A DNA stretch of 37,851 nt from Elusimicrobiota bacterium (GTDB lineage: Bacteria; Elusimicrobiota; Elusimicrobia; Elusimicrobiales; UBA9959): NCBI GenBank assembly GCA_030651035.1, contig JAUSCK010000180.1, forward strand, positions 1 to 37,851, in the 5' to 3' direction. Position 1 is the stretch's first letter. The number at the start of each line of letters is the position of its first letter. The position numbers and the translations under genes are program-made. Shown piece after piece: positions 15,248-22,515 of this stretch. Under the pieces are notes generated by a model. It ran no database searches. It was not told the origin of the DNA and worked only from the letters and a program-made list of their open reading frames with translations.

Positions 15248-16018
15248 TTAGCCCGGCTCCGCGGCTGTCGATGCCGGCAAGAAAACCGCGAATTCGCTAC
15301 CCTGGCCCGGCACGCTTTTCGCCTCGACCCAGCCATTGTGCTGTTTTACCACGCCGTAAACCGTCGACAGCCCAAGACCCACCCCCAGGCCTTTTTTACC
15401 TGCTGAAAACAGGGGTTCAAAAAGACATTCAAGGACTTCCGCGCTTATTCCCGCGCCGCTGTCCCGGACGGTAATCTTCACGAACAGGGACCCGGCCTCC
15501 GGCGGTTTTGGCGAGTTTACAGCGTCGCCCTCAAGCCGAACGGATGAGGAGCTGACGACAGCCGTTCCGCCCCCGGTCATGGCCTCGCGCGCGTTAAGCA
15601 GCAGGTTTGCCAGCGCCTGCTCCACCAGCGCGGCGTCGGCTATTACTCCGGGCAGCCCGGGCTCAAGCCGCGCCTCGATCTTAAAATTCCCGTCCTGGGC
15701 CAGCTCCGCCCTTTTCAGCGTAGCCGCTATTATGTCGTTAACGCCGCAGGGCGCCTTATGCAGCATCTGCCTGCCGCCGGAAGCGATAAGCTGTTTCCCG
15801 AGAAAGGCGGCCTTGGCAACGGCGATGCGGATCTCCCGCAGATCCTGCGCCAGGGGGTCGTCAGCCTTGACGCCGTTCATGGCCAGCGTGGCATAGCCCT
15901 CTATAGCGCCCAGGATATTGTTGAAGTCGTGCGCCACCCGGCAGGACAGCCGCCCGAGCGCCTCCATTTTTTTCTTTTCCGGCAGGCAATTGCCCCCTTT
16001 TTGTGTTTGCTGGTCCAT
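15248..16018 (-). CDS. soluble histidine kinase core without sensor domain
   Basis: 256 residues. The dimerisation/phospho-acceptor segment is at the very N-terminus, MEALGRLSCRVAHDFNNILG, with the phosphorylated His in VAHDFNN. A HATPase_c domain follows, with the N box ANLLLNAREAMTGGG, G1 VRDSGAGIS and G2 KGLGVGLGLSTVYG. It has no sensor, no membrane helix and no receiver, unlike the hybrid kinases to the right that share the same core type. It probably phosphorylates the REC-REC protein encoded 18 bases downstream. A PAS-like scrap lies on the opposite strand upstream, so this copy may be a stripped-down survivor of a larger kinase family. Confidence 0.87.
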   Translation of the reverse strand: MDQQTQKGGNCLPEKKKMEALGRLSCRVAHDFNNILGAIEGYATLAMNGVKADDPLAQDLREIRIAVAKAAFLGKQLIASGGRQMLHKAPCGVNDIIAATLKRAELAQDGNFKIEARLEPGLPGVIADAALVEQALANLLLNAREAMTGGGTAVVSSSSVRLEGDAVNSPKPPEAGSLFVKITVRDSGAGISAEVLECLFEPLFSAGKKGLGVGLGLSTVYGVVKQHNGWVEAKSVPGQGSEFAVFLPASTAAEPG

Positions 16019-16047
16019 GTTTTCCCGGTATACCGCCTCTGTTTTTG

Positions 16048-16053
16048 ATTATA
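16048..16053 (-). promoter_or_regulatory. possible -10 box of the kinase/REC-REC operon
   Basis: A perfect TATAAT on the minus strand lies 29 bases before the ATG at 16018. It is preceded by TTTG, and no good -35 is seen at 16-18 bases. Confidence 0.35.
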
Positions 16054-16068
16054 CAAAAGATATACGAT

Positions 16069-16176
16069 ATGCGCTGTGGACAAGAGAGCGGCCCGGGTGA
16101 AGCCGACAAGTATTTCCGCCTGATAGCGAAAAACCTGACCGACATGATAGCGCCGGGCGCCGCGCTGAAGAAGTAA
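16069..16176 (+). pseudogene. PAS-like N-terminal scrap of a sensor kinase
   Basis: A 35-residue plus-strand frame carries ADKYFRLIAKNLTDMIA and then ends APGAALKK-stop. The first part matches the common opening of PAS domains in sensor kinases (Y-F-R-L-x-x-x-N-x-x-D-x-I). The rest of the PAS domain, normally continuing with a V-L-D-x-x-G stretch, is absent. I read it as a fragment left by loss of a kinase gene, though a real tiny ORF cannot be excluded. Confidence 0.35.
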
Positions 16177-16184
16177 CAGAAGAC

Positions 16185-16252
16185 TAGCCACAAAAAGCAC
16201 AAAAGTCTCAAAATAAATTTTTATTATGTGCTTTATGTGCCTTTTGTGGCCA
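16185..16252. repeat. imperfect inverted repeat of the GCCACAAAA type
   Basis: Left arm tagccacaaaaagcacaaaa (16185-16204) pairs with the right arm ending gtgccttttgtggcca (to 16252) with few mismatches, around an AT-rich loop. It looks like a dispersed intergenic palindrome rather than a terminator. It shares no arm sequence with the repeat at 11157-11201. Confidence 0.6.
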
Positions 16253-16265
16253 ATTCCCGCAGCAA

Positions 16266-16293
16266 AAAGGGCCGGCTTTTAAGCCGGCCCTTT
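16266..16293. terminator. terminator of C11 paralogue 2 (stem GGGCCGGC)
   Basis: A 13-bp perfect stem (16266-16278 with 16281-16293) lies 21 bases after the protease stop. Read on the minus strand it is followed by a T-rich run. The GGGCCGGC stem is the same as in the terminator at 17768-17797. Confidence 0.85.
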
Positions 16294-16313
16294 CTTATTT
16301 GTACCTTCCTTAA

Positions 16314-17639
16314 TTAAGGCTGGTTGATCCAGGTCACGAACTCGTCCCACTGGGAGGCCTTGGCCCAGGCCAGGTCGGCGTAGCCGGTTGCCAGGCTGCC
16401 GCCGGGGAAGTAGGCCGCCATGCCCTTCGCGAGGATGTATTCCTTCGGGCCGCTCCAGTAGCCGCCCTTGTCGTTGCGGGTGCGGTTGGTCAGTACCAGT
16501 TCGCCGGTGATGAAGGTCATCAGGGCCTGTCCTTTAAGCTTCACGTCGGCGTTCGCGGAACCTTCCACCACGCGGCGGGTGAAGTCGTACAGGTCGCGGT
16601 TCTCTTCTATGGCGAAGTTGATGGAGGCGTCGCGGGCGCTCACGGCCAGGGCTTTCTCTCCGGAGGCCATCATGGCGGCCGCGAAGTCGTTAGTCACGGT
16701 CAGGAGCTTATTCACCGACGAACCTTTAGCAAGGCTCTGGGTGTGGCCCTGGTCGATGCTGTCGTAATGGTCGGCATAGGCGTTCACGGCCTGCTTGCCC
16801 AGTTCCAGCCCGGTCATGGTCGGTTTCGCGATCACGGGGCCCAGGAAGGTGTTGTAGGTATAGCCGTCGCCGGGCTCGGTCTCTTCGGAACCCACTATAT
16901 AATCCACTGAATCTTTTATCTCATAGACCACTTCGGCCATCTGCATCAGGCAGGCGTCGGTGCCGAATACGTCCAGCTTGCCGATCTCTTTCAGCGCCAG
17001 GCCCAGCTGCGGGGTATTGATGTGGTTGCCGCTCTGCTCGTCATAGGAGATGCCTTTGTCCACGCGGGTCTTGGCGAGCCCTTTCTCCCAGCCGGAGCCG
17101 TGGTTGGAGATTATCAGCATATACTTCTTGGCGGGATAGGCGGCCTTGGCCCATTTGCCGAAGGCGGCCACGTTCCTGTAGTCGCCCATGTCGGTCATGC
17201 CCATGTCCTGCAGCATTTTGGAGCCCATCTTGGTCTTGTCGGTATCTTTGGTGATCAGGTCGCGGCGCACGCCTTTCCAGTCGCCGTCGGAAGAATCGTA
17301 GCCGTCTATGCGGCCCACTTCGGCGACTATGTTTACTTTGGCGGTGGAGCCGATCATCTCCATCTCGTTGAGGTCTTTAAGCAGGTAAGGTTCCAGGTCG
17401 TTCTTGGCGCTGGAGAAAACCATTATGGTCCACTCAGCCAGGGCGGGGGCCGGCGGCTTCTTGCCGAACAGCCAGTCGGTGAAAGCGTTCTTGTCCTGGG
17501 TCGGCTCGGGGATGACCACGGCGGAATTATCTATCTCGGCCTTAAGATCAAAACCGCCGCGGTCAAAATCGACCGCGGCAGCGGCGAGAGAAGCGAAAAG
17601 CGAAACAGCCACGGCTGACAGGGATATTTTGCGGATCAT
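16314..17639 (-). CDS. secreted clostripain-family (C11) cysteine peptidase, paralogue 2
   Basis: 441 residues from ATG 17639, which has GGAGGAAACC directly upstream; an in-frame start 36 bases earlier lacks this. Signal peptide: residues 1-22 (MIRKISLSAVAVSLFASLAA). The core begins EWTIMVFSSAKNDLE (about 69). The catalytic pair is His180 in SNHGSGW and Cys230 in TDACLMQMAEV. The loop SEETEPGDGYTYN and the C-terminal DLAWAKASQWDEFVTW are shared with the other two copies. The propeptide segment (25-65) is different from theirs, which suggests different activation or targeting. It has its own promoter and terminator. Confidence 0.87.
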   Translation of the reverse strand: MIRKISLSAVAVSLFASLAAAAVDFDRGGFDLKAEIDNSAVVIPEPTQDKNAFTDWLFGKKPPAPALAEWTIMVFSSAKNDLEPYLLKDLNEMEMIGSTAKVNIVAEVGRIDGYDSSDGDWKGVRRDLITKDTDKTKMGSKMLQDMGMTDMGDYRNVAAFGKWAKAAYPAKKYMLIISNHGSGWEKGLAKTRVDKGISYDEQSGNHINTPQLGLALKEIGKLDVFGTDACLMQMAEVVYEIKDSVDYIVGSEETEPGDGYTYNTFLGPVIAKPTMTGLELGKQAVNAYADHYDSIDQGHTQSLAKGSSVNKLLTVTNDFAAAMMASGEKALAVSARDASINFAIEENRDLYDFTRRVVEGSANADVKLKGQALMTFITGELVLTNRTRNDKGGYWSGPKEYILAKGMAAYFPGGSLATGYADLAWAKASQWDEFVTWINQP

Positions 17640-17681
17640 GGTTTCCTCCAGGCTCTTGCGGTTGTTGCGGTCCATGGTTAT

Positions 17682-17709
17682 ATTCTAACCTCCTGTTGAT
17701 TTTTCACAA
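17682..17709 (-). promoter_or_regulatory. promoter of C11 paralogue 2
   Basis: Minus strand: TTGTGA (17704-17709), 16-base spacer, TAGAAT (17682-17687), about 42 bases before the ATG. Both hexamers are reasonable sigma-70 matches. Confidence 0.5.
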
Positions 17710-17767
17710 GGGACCGTGGACCCAGAGCGGCCTGGGCCCAAAGGTCCCGGCCCCGACCAACCAAAAA

Positions 17768-17797
17768 GAAGGGCCGGCTGTTGCCAGCCGGCCCTTC
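17768..17797. terminator. terminator of C11 paralogue 3 (stem GGGCCGGC)
   Basis: A 13-bp stem (17768-17780 with 17785-17797) with loop ttgc, followed by TTTTTGG when read on the minus strand, about 18 bases after the protease stop at 17816. It is a near copy of the stem at 16266-16293. Confidence 0.85.
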
Positions 17798-17815
17798 GTT
17801 CAGCGAACTGCTCGC

Positions 17816-19063
17816 TTATTTCGTGTACCAGCCGATGAACTCATCCCACTGCCCGTCCCTGGACCAGGCCAGGCCGGCATAAGAGGAGTTGACGTAGTTG
17901 GGCATATATATCGCTATACCGTGGGAGTCGCTGTAGGAGCTGTTGGTGCGGTTATGCAGCACCAGGGTGCCGGTGATATAGGTCTGCAGGGCCTTCGCGG
18001 CGGCTTTCACTTCCGCGTTCGCGGAGGAAGCGCCGTAGAGGCTCAGGAAGTGCCACAGGTCCTTGTTCTCGGCATAGGCGTAAGACTGCGCGCCGTTCAT
18101 CGCGGTCTTGATCAGGGGCTTCTCGTTGGCAGCCATGGCGGCTTTCACGAAGTTGTTGATCAGGGGCATGAACCCGTTCATAGCCGAGGCCAGCACGAGG
18201 CTCTGGGTGTGGTCCTGGGAACCGTAATGGTTCGCGTAGGCGTCCACGGTCAGCTTGCCGAGTTCCGCGCCGAGCATGGTGGGCTTGGCTACGAGCGGGC
18301 CGAGCATCAGGTTATAGGTATAACCGTCGCCGGGCTCGGTCTCTTCGGAGGCCACTATATAGTCGACATAGTTTTTGATCTCGTAATTCACTTCCGGCAT
18401 CTGCATCAGGCAGGCGTCGGTGCCGATCACGTCTATCTTGCCGATGGCCGCCATCGCCAGCCCGAACTGGGGGGTGGTTATGTGGTTGCCGGTCTCGTCG
18501 TCGTAGGAGATGCCTTTGGCGGCTTCGAGGCCGCGGGACTTGATCCAGCCGGCGCCGTGGTTCCACACTACAAGCATATACCTCTTGGCGGGGTAGGTGG
18601 TCATAGCCCACTTGGTGAACTCAACCAGGTGTTTATAGTCGCCCATGTCCACTTTGCCCAGCTCGGCAACTATAGGGGAGGTTATTTTAGTGAAGTCATT
18701 ATCTTTCTTCACAAGGTAGCGGCGGGAGGTCTTCCAGTCGCCGTCATTGCTGGCGTAGCCGGCTATGCGGCCGACTTCGGTCACTATGTTGACCTTGTCG
18801 GAGGAGCCTATCATCTCCATCTCGTTCATATCGAGCAGGGCATACTTTTCCAGGTTGTTCTTGCCGTTGACAAAGACCATGATGGTCCATTCTTTGTCTA
18901 TCTTGCCTTTCTCAGCCGCGGCGGGCACGGGCACGCTCAGGTCAAGGTTGGCTATTATCTGTTGAAGGGATGCTTTGTTGGGGGTGTCAAAAGAGATTTC
19001 AGCTGACACCAGGGTAGAGACTGCGGCGATCATTGCGAACACTGCGATTGCTTTCTTAAACAT
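17816..19063 (-). CDS. secreted clostripain-family (C11) cysteine peptidase, paralogue 3
   Basis: 415 residues. GGGAGGAAGTA precedes the ATG. Signal peptide: residues 1-21 (MFKKAIAVFAMIAAVSTLVSA). The core starts EWTIMVFVNGKNNLEKY (about 58). The catalytic residues are His169 in VWNHGAGW and Cys218 in TDACLMQMPEV. It is the shortest of the three, with a shorter propeptide and a shorter C-terminal half. It is adjacent to paralogue 2 in the same direction, which looks like a tandem duplication, but the spacer holds a separate terminator and promoter, so the two are independently expressed. The promoter -10 box sits inside a 16-bp palindrome. Confidence 0.87.
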   Translation of the reverse strand: MFKKAIAVFAMIAAVSTLVSAEISFDTPNKASLQQIIANLDLSVPVPAAAEKGKIDKEWTIMVFVNGKNNLEKYALLDMNEMEMIGSSDKVNIVTEVGRIAGYASNDGDWKTSRRYLVKKDNDFTKITSPIVAELGKVDMGDYKHLVEFTKWAMTTYPAKRYMLVVWNHGAGWIKSRGLEAAKGISYDDETGNHITTPQFGLAMAAIGKIDVIGTDACLMQMPEVNYEIKNYVDYIVASEETEPGDGYTYNLMLGPLVAKPTMLGAELGKLTVDAYANHYGSQDHTQSLVLASAMNGFMPLINNFVKAAMAANEKPLIKTAMNGAQSYAYAENKDLWHFLSLYGASSANAEVKAAAKALQTYITGTLVLHNRTNSSYSDSHGIAIYMPNYVNSSYAGLAWSRDGQWDEFIGWYTK

Positions 19064-19127
19064 TACTTCCTCCCGTACTGCGGCTTGGTCTTGTAGTGTG
19101 CGGCTACTTTTATAGTTTAAGCACTAT

Positions 19128-19161
19128 CTTGATTATAATCAAGACCAAAGGGCCTAGTCAA
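19128..19161 (-). promoter_or_regulatory. promoter with palindromic operator upstream of C11 paralogue 3
   Basis: Minus strand: TTGACT (19156-19161), 18-base spacer, TATAAT (19132-19137). The -10 box is embedded in cttgattataatcaag (19128-19143), a perfect 16-bp palindrome, so a dimeric repressor bound there would block polymerase. Because the palindrome is symmetric, TATAAT is also present on the plus strand (19134-19139). Confidence 0.6.
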
Positions 19162-19303
19162 GTCTTAGTCTTTGTGCCTATTGCTTTTTGGGCCCAAAGG
19201 CCCATGGACATGTCAAGGCTTCATAGGAGAAAGTGCAATTTGAAGGACAAAAATAAAATCCGGGCTGTTTTAACAGTTTTCCCGGCTCAGACCAAAGGGC
19301 CTA
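19144..19303. repeat. cluster of CCAAAGGGCC-type motifs
   Basis: Copies of accaaagggccta occur at 19144-19156 and 19290-19302, and a related gggcccaaaggccc lies at 19190-19203. Another relative, gggcccaaaggtcccgg, is near 17735-17751, upstream of paralogue 2. Short palindromes (cctatggcatagg, taggccta) adjoin the right copy. Function unknown; no gene is evident in 19064-19323. Confidence 0.45.
19249..19286 (-). terminator. terminator of the six-gene signalling operon
   Basis: On the minus strand CCGGG (19281-19285) pairs with CCCGG (19260-19264), with an inner ctgt/acag helix, and is followed by attttattttt. It lies about 40 bases beyond the stop of the single receiver gene (19324). Confidence 0.7.
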
Positions 19304-19323
19304 TGGCATAGGCCTATTGGCCG

Positions 19324-19740
19324 TCAACAGGCGGGCGGCCTGCGGGCGAGAAGCCACGCTTTTACACACTGGGCAAGAGTATCCAGGTCAGCCGGCTTCG
19401 GAAGGTAGTCGAAAGCTCCCAGCCGCAGGCAAGTGAGAGCGACCCGCTCGTCCTCATTCCCGGTGATAATTATAAAACCCGTATCCGGCATTTCCGGAAC
19501 AAGCTCTTTCAAAACCTCAAGCCCGCCCTTTCCGGGCATACCGATATCAAGCAGCACTATGTCGGGGGGCCGTGTGCGCGCCAGGGCGACGGCCGCGCAC
19601 CCGTCCGCGGCCGCGACAACCGTATACCCCTGCATGCGCATAAAACGGAACAGCGCCGTTCTTATTTGCGGGTCATCCTCGGCCACCAGCACATGGCCGC
19701 GCGCCGCGCCGCCATCGTCCACTCCGGTGATTCCAGACAT
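19324..19740 (-). CDS. single-domain response regulator
   Basis: 138 residues from ATG 19740, which has GGAGGGTG nine bases upstream; an earlier in-frame start lacks a ribosome site. One receiver domain: LVAEDDP, phospho-Asp in DIVLLDIGMPGKGG, Lys in DYLPKPADLD. It is the closest relative in the window of receiver 2 of the REC-REC protein at 14429-15229. It is the last gene of the operon, downstream of a hybrid kinase gene, and is a likely phospho-target of it. No output domain is present. Confidence 0.85.
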   Translation of the reverse strand: MSGITGVDDGGAARGHVLVAEDDPQIRTALFRFMRMQGYTVVAAADGCAAVALARTRPPDIVLLDIGMPGKGGLEVLKELVPEMPDTGFIIITGNEDERVALTCLRLGAFDYLPKPADLDTLAQCVKAWLLARRPPAC

Positions 19741-19818
19741 AAAATTCACCCTCCCTGCTTGTCCCTGCAATAAACGCTGCCGGAACGACCCTTAAGCGCC
19801 TTCAGGGCCGGCTCGGCG

Positions 19819-21501
19819 CTACGCCTTCGATTGGTCAGCGGGGGCGTCCAGCACCGCGCGCACCTTGGCCAGCAGGCCGTCGATGGTAAAAGGTTTGTAG
19901 ATAAAGGCCAGGCCCGGCTCCAGCACTCCGTGTTTTACGATGGCGTCATCGGTATAGCCGGACATGTAAAGTATCCTGCCGGCCAGCCCCTTGCGCGCTA
20001 CCTCGCGGGCCAGCTCGCGGCCGCTCATCCCGGGCATTACCACGTCCGTCACCACCAGGTCCACGGGGTGCCCGCGCTGTTCAAGCTCCTTAAGGGCCTC
20101 CATCCCGCAGGAGGCCGTAAGCACCGTGTAGCCGCCGGACGAAAGCACCCGTCTGACCAGACGGCGCAAGCTCTCCTCGTCCTCGACCAGCAGGATGGTC
20201 TCGCTTCCTTTTAGCTCCCCGGCGCCCTGCCGGGCCTTATCAGCAGCCGCCCCCGGCCCGGACTCGCAATACGGGAAATAAATGCAGAACTGCACGCCTT
20301 TGCCCGACTCACTCTCCACCCCGATATCGCCGCCGCTCTGCTTTACGATCCCGAAAACCGTGGACAGACCCAGCCCCGTGCCTTTGCCCTGCTCCTTAGT
20401 GGTATAGAACGGCTCATAAATGTGGCTCATGACTTCCGCGGTCATGCCGCAGCCCGTATCTCTCACTTTTAAACACACCAGCGGCCCGCGCGGCAGGTCC
20501 GGTTGCGCCAGGAACAGCACCGGGGACGGGACCAGCAGTTCGGTTGACAGCTCTATTTTCCCGCCTCCGGGCATGGCGTCGCGCGCGTTCACCATCAGGT
20601 TAACCAGCACCTGCTCTATCTGGCCGGTATCGAGCATCGCCAGGCAGGGCGCGGGAGCCAGCTTTGTAGTAAGCGCTATATCCTCCCCTATCAGGCGTCT
20701 GAGCATATTGGTTACGTCGGCCACGCACTTGTTCAGGTCCGTCACCTTGAGCACCATAATCTGGCGCCGGCTGAAAGCCAGCAACTGCCTGGTAAGCCCG
20801 ACCGCGCGGCCTGCCGCTTTCAATATTTCCCGCACATCCATCATTTTAGGGTCCTGCGGGTCCAGGCCCTTGCGTATGAACTCAGCGTAGCATTTAATGG
20901 CGGTAAGGATATTATTGAAGTCGTGCGCCACCCCGCCGGCCAGCCGGCCCACGGATTCCATCTTCTGTGCCTGTTGTAACTGCTCCATGAGTTTCCCATG
21001 TTCCGCCTCCGCCAGTTTGCGTTCCGCAAGCTCCTGTTTAAGCGCATTTGTGCGCTCCGCCACAAGGTTTCGGAGCTTCTCAGCCTCCAGCTCCTGCGCC
21101 GCGCCGGCCGCCTTGATTTTTGCCATGGCCCGGATCAGGGCGACCAGTTCCTCCACTTCAAAAGGTTTGTGCAGGAAGCCCTCTCCCCCTGCCTTTAAAG
21201 CTTTAATGCGATTTTCTTTATCGGTCGCACTACCCGTCAGGAATACTACCGGGATGTTTTTCAGGCGGCCGTCCGCCTTCAGCCGCCGGCACACCTCGAA
21301 CCCGTCCATACCGGGCATTACAATATCAAGCAGGATCACATCCGGATCTTCGGCCAGCGCAAGCCCTATGCCTTTGGCGCCGCTTGTCGCCGTAAAGACA
21401 GCGGCCCCGGGCAACGCGCCAGCCATTACGGTTTCTAATACTGACAGGTTATCCTGTATGTCGTCGATCGCGAGTATTTTAAGTTTATTCCTCTTGTCCA
21501 T
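19819..21501 (-). CDS. soluble hybrid kinase: REC - coiled coil - HisKA/HATPase - REC
   Basis: 560 residues, no membrane helix. Receiver 1 (about 6-125): AIDDIQDN, phospho-Asp in DVILLDIVMPGMDG, Lys in FLHKPFEVE. A coiled coil (about 130-185) leads into the phospho-acceptor segment GRLAGGVAHDFNNILTAIKC. The ATPase domain has NLMVNARDAMPGGG, VRDTGCGMT and GKGTGLGLSTVFG. Receiver 2 (about 435-553): LVEDEES, DLVVTDVVMPGMSG, YKPFTIDGLL. The kinase-receiver core is nearly superimposable on those of 27280-29226 and 36009-37851, including the tail VLDAPADQSKA. The input is therefore a phosphorylated receiver rather than a ligand domain. Fourth-to-sixth genes of the operon are REC-GGDEF, this kinase and a receiver. 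Confidence 0.9.
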   Translation of the reverse strand: MDKRNKLKILAIDDIQDNLSVLETVMAGALPGAAVFTATSGAKGIGLALAEDPDVILLDIVMPGMDGFEVCRRLKADGRLKNIPVVFLTGSATDKENRIKALKAGGEGFLHKPFEVEELVALIRAMAKIKAAGAAQELEAEKLRNLVAERTNALKQELAERKLAEAEHGKLMEQLQQAQKMESVGRLAGGVAHDFNNILTAIKCYAEFIRKGLDPQDPKMMDVREILKAAGRAVGLTRQLLAFSRRQIMVLKVTDLNKCVADVTNMLRRLIGEDIALTTKLAPAPCLAMLDTGQIEQVLVNLMVNARDAMPGGGKIELSTELLVPSPVLFLAQPDLPRGPLVCLKVRDTGCGMTAEVMSHIYEPFYTTKEQGKGTGLGLSTVFGIVKQSGGDIGVESESGKGVQFCIYFPYCESGPGAAADKARQGAGELKGSETILLVEDEESLRRLVRRVLSSGGYTVLTASCGMEALKELEQRGHPVDLVVTDVVMPGMSGRELAREVARKGLAGRILYMSGYTDDAIVKHGVLEPGLAFIYKPFTIDGLLAKVRAVLDAPADQSKA

Positions 21502-21567
21502 AAAGCATCCCTCGGGCGGCCAGGCGCCTCAACCAGCCGGCGGCCCGGCAGCACCGCTGCCAAGCCC

Positions 21568-22506
21568 TTACTCCCCCCGCCTGTCTTTCAGGTAGATACT
21601 CCCGGCGCGGTTTTTAAGGCCCTTCAGGTATTTTTTTATCTCGCCGGCCGCATCCACTATTTTGGCGTAGTGGTCCAGCGCCCGCTTTTCATTCGTGGCT
21701 ATGGCGATAGTAAGCGTCATAAGCGGGAATTCACGGGTTTCCCCGGAGCGGTCTTTTGAAACGATAAACCCGCGCGCCCGGTCGGCCTCGCTATAAAACC
21801 CCGGGGCCAGCGCGTCGAACCCTGCGGCTATCGCCCGGGCCAGCTCCTCCGCCTTGCGGGGGTTTGCCATCACCACAAAGTCGTCACCGCCTATATGCCC
21901 CACAAAGATATCCTCGGCAACAAAATTATTCTCCATGTTCAGCAGCAAACCGGCGACGCCTTTAATAGCGTTATCCCCGTTCAGGTAGCCGTAGTTGTCG
22001 TTATACGCCTTGAAGTTGTCGATATCAATATAGAAAAAAGCCAGCGGGCCGCCCTCTTTTATGCGTCTTTTGGCATCCTCTTCTATGGCCGGGCCCCCGG
22101 GCAGGAAGGTCAGCGGGTTCGCGCTGAGCATGCGGCGGTTCCTCCGGGAGGCGCTTTCGACCCTTGAAACAAGGTCCAGTGGATCGAAGGGCTTGGAGAT
22201 GAAGTCATCCGCGCCCAGGCCGAAGCCCAGGGCCTGCTCCTGCGGCTCGCCGTCGCCGCTTATAATGATCACCGGTATCATGGCCAGCCGCGGGTTGCCG
22301 CGTATGCGCGTCAGCAGCTCGCGCCCGCCCAGGCGCGGCATATTGAGGTCGAGCAGTATTACATCCGGCGGGCGGCTGGAAATACTTTCCAAAGCCGCCA
22401 CCCCGTCTTCCGCGGTTTCCACCTGCCAGCTTGAGCCTTCAAAAACACGGCTGATTATTCTGTGAAAAGTTTTATCGTCATCCGCCACCAGTATAGTCTT
22501 ATTCAT
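21568..22506 (-). CDS. response regulator with diguanylate cyclase domain (REC-GGDEF)
   Basis: 312 residues. Receiver (about 1-122): LVADDDK, phospho-Asp in DVILLDLNMPRLGG, Lys in FISKPFDPLD. The GGDEF domain (about 145-305) has the substrate-binding FFYIDIDNFKAYNDNYGYLN and the active-site signature GHIGGDDFVVMA, GGDDF in place of GGDEF, an accepted variant. It should make cyclic di-GMP when phosphorylated. The allosteric inhibitory site normally reads RxxD just before the signature; here it is VAED, so product inhibition may be lost. GGGGGAG precedes the ATG. It is transcribed between the FlgO-like and hybrid kinase genes. Confidence 0.9.
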   Translation of the reverse strand: MNKTILVADDDKTFHRIISRVFEGSSWQVETAEDGVAALESISSRPPDVILLDLNMPRLGGRELLTRIRGNPRLAMIPVIIISGDGEPQEQALGFGLGADDFISKPFDPLDLVSRVESASRRNRRMLSANPLTFLPGGPAIEEDAKRRIKEGGPLAFFYIDIDNFKAYNDNYGYLNGDNAIKGVAGLLLNMENNFVAEDIFVGHIGGDDFVVMANPRKAEELARAIAAGFDALAPGFYSEADRARGFIVSKDRSGETREFPLMTLTIAIATNEKRALDHYAKIVDAAGEIKKYLKGLKNRAGSIYLKDRRGE

Positions 22507-22515
22507 AGCTCCCCC

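Noticed and set aside
17696-19006. 436-codon plus-strand frame opposite C11 paralogue 3
   Set aside because: Antisense shadow, Gly/Val/His-rich and without domain; the minus strand encodes the complete protease with signal peptide and catalytic residues.
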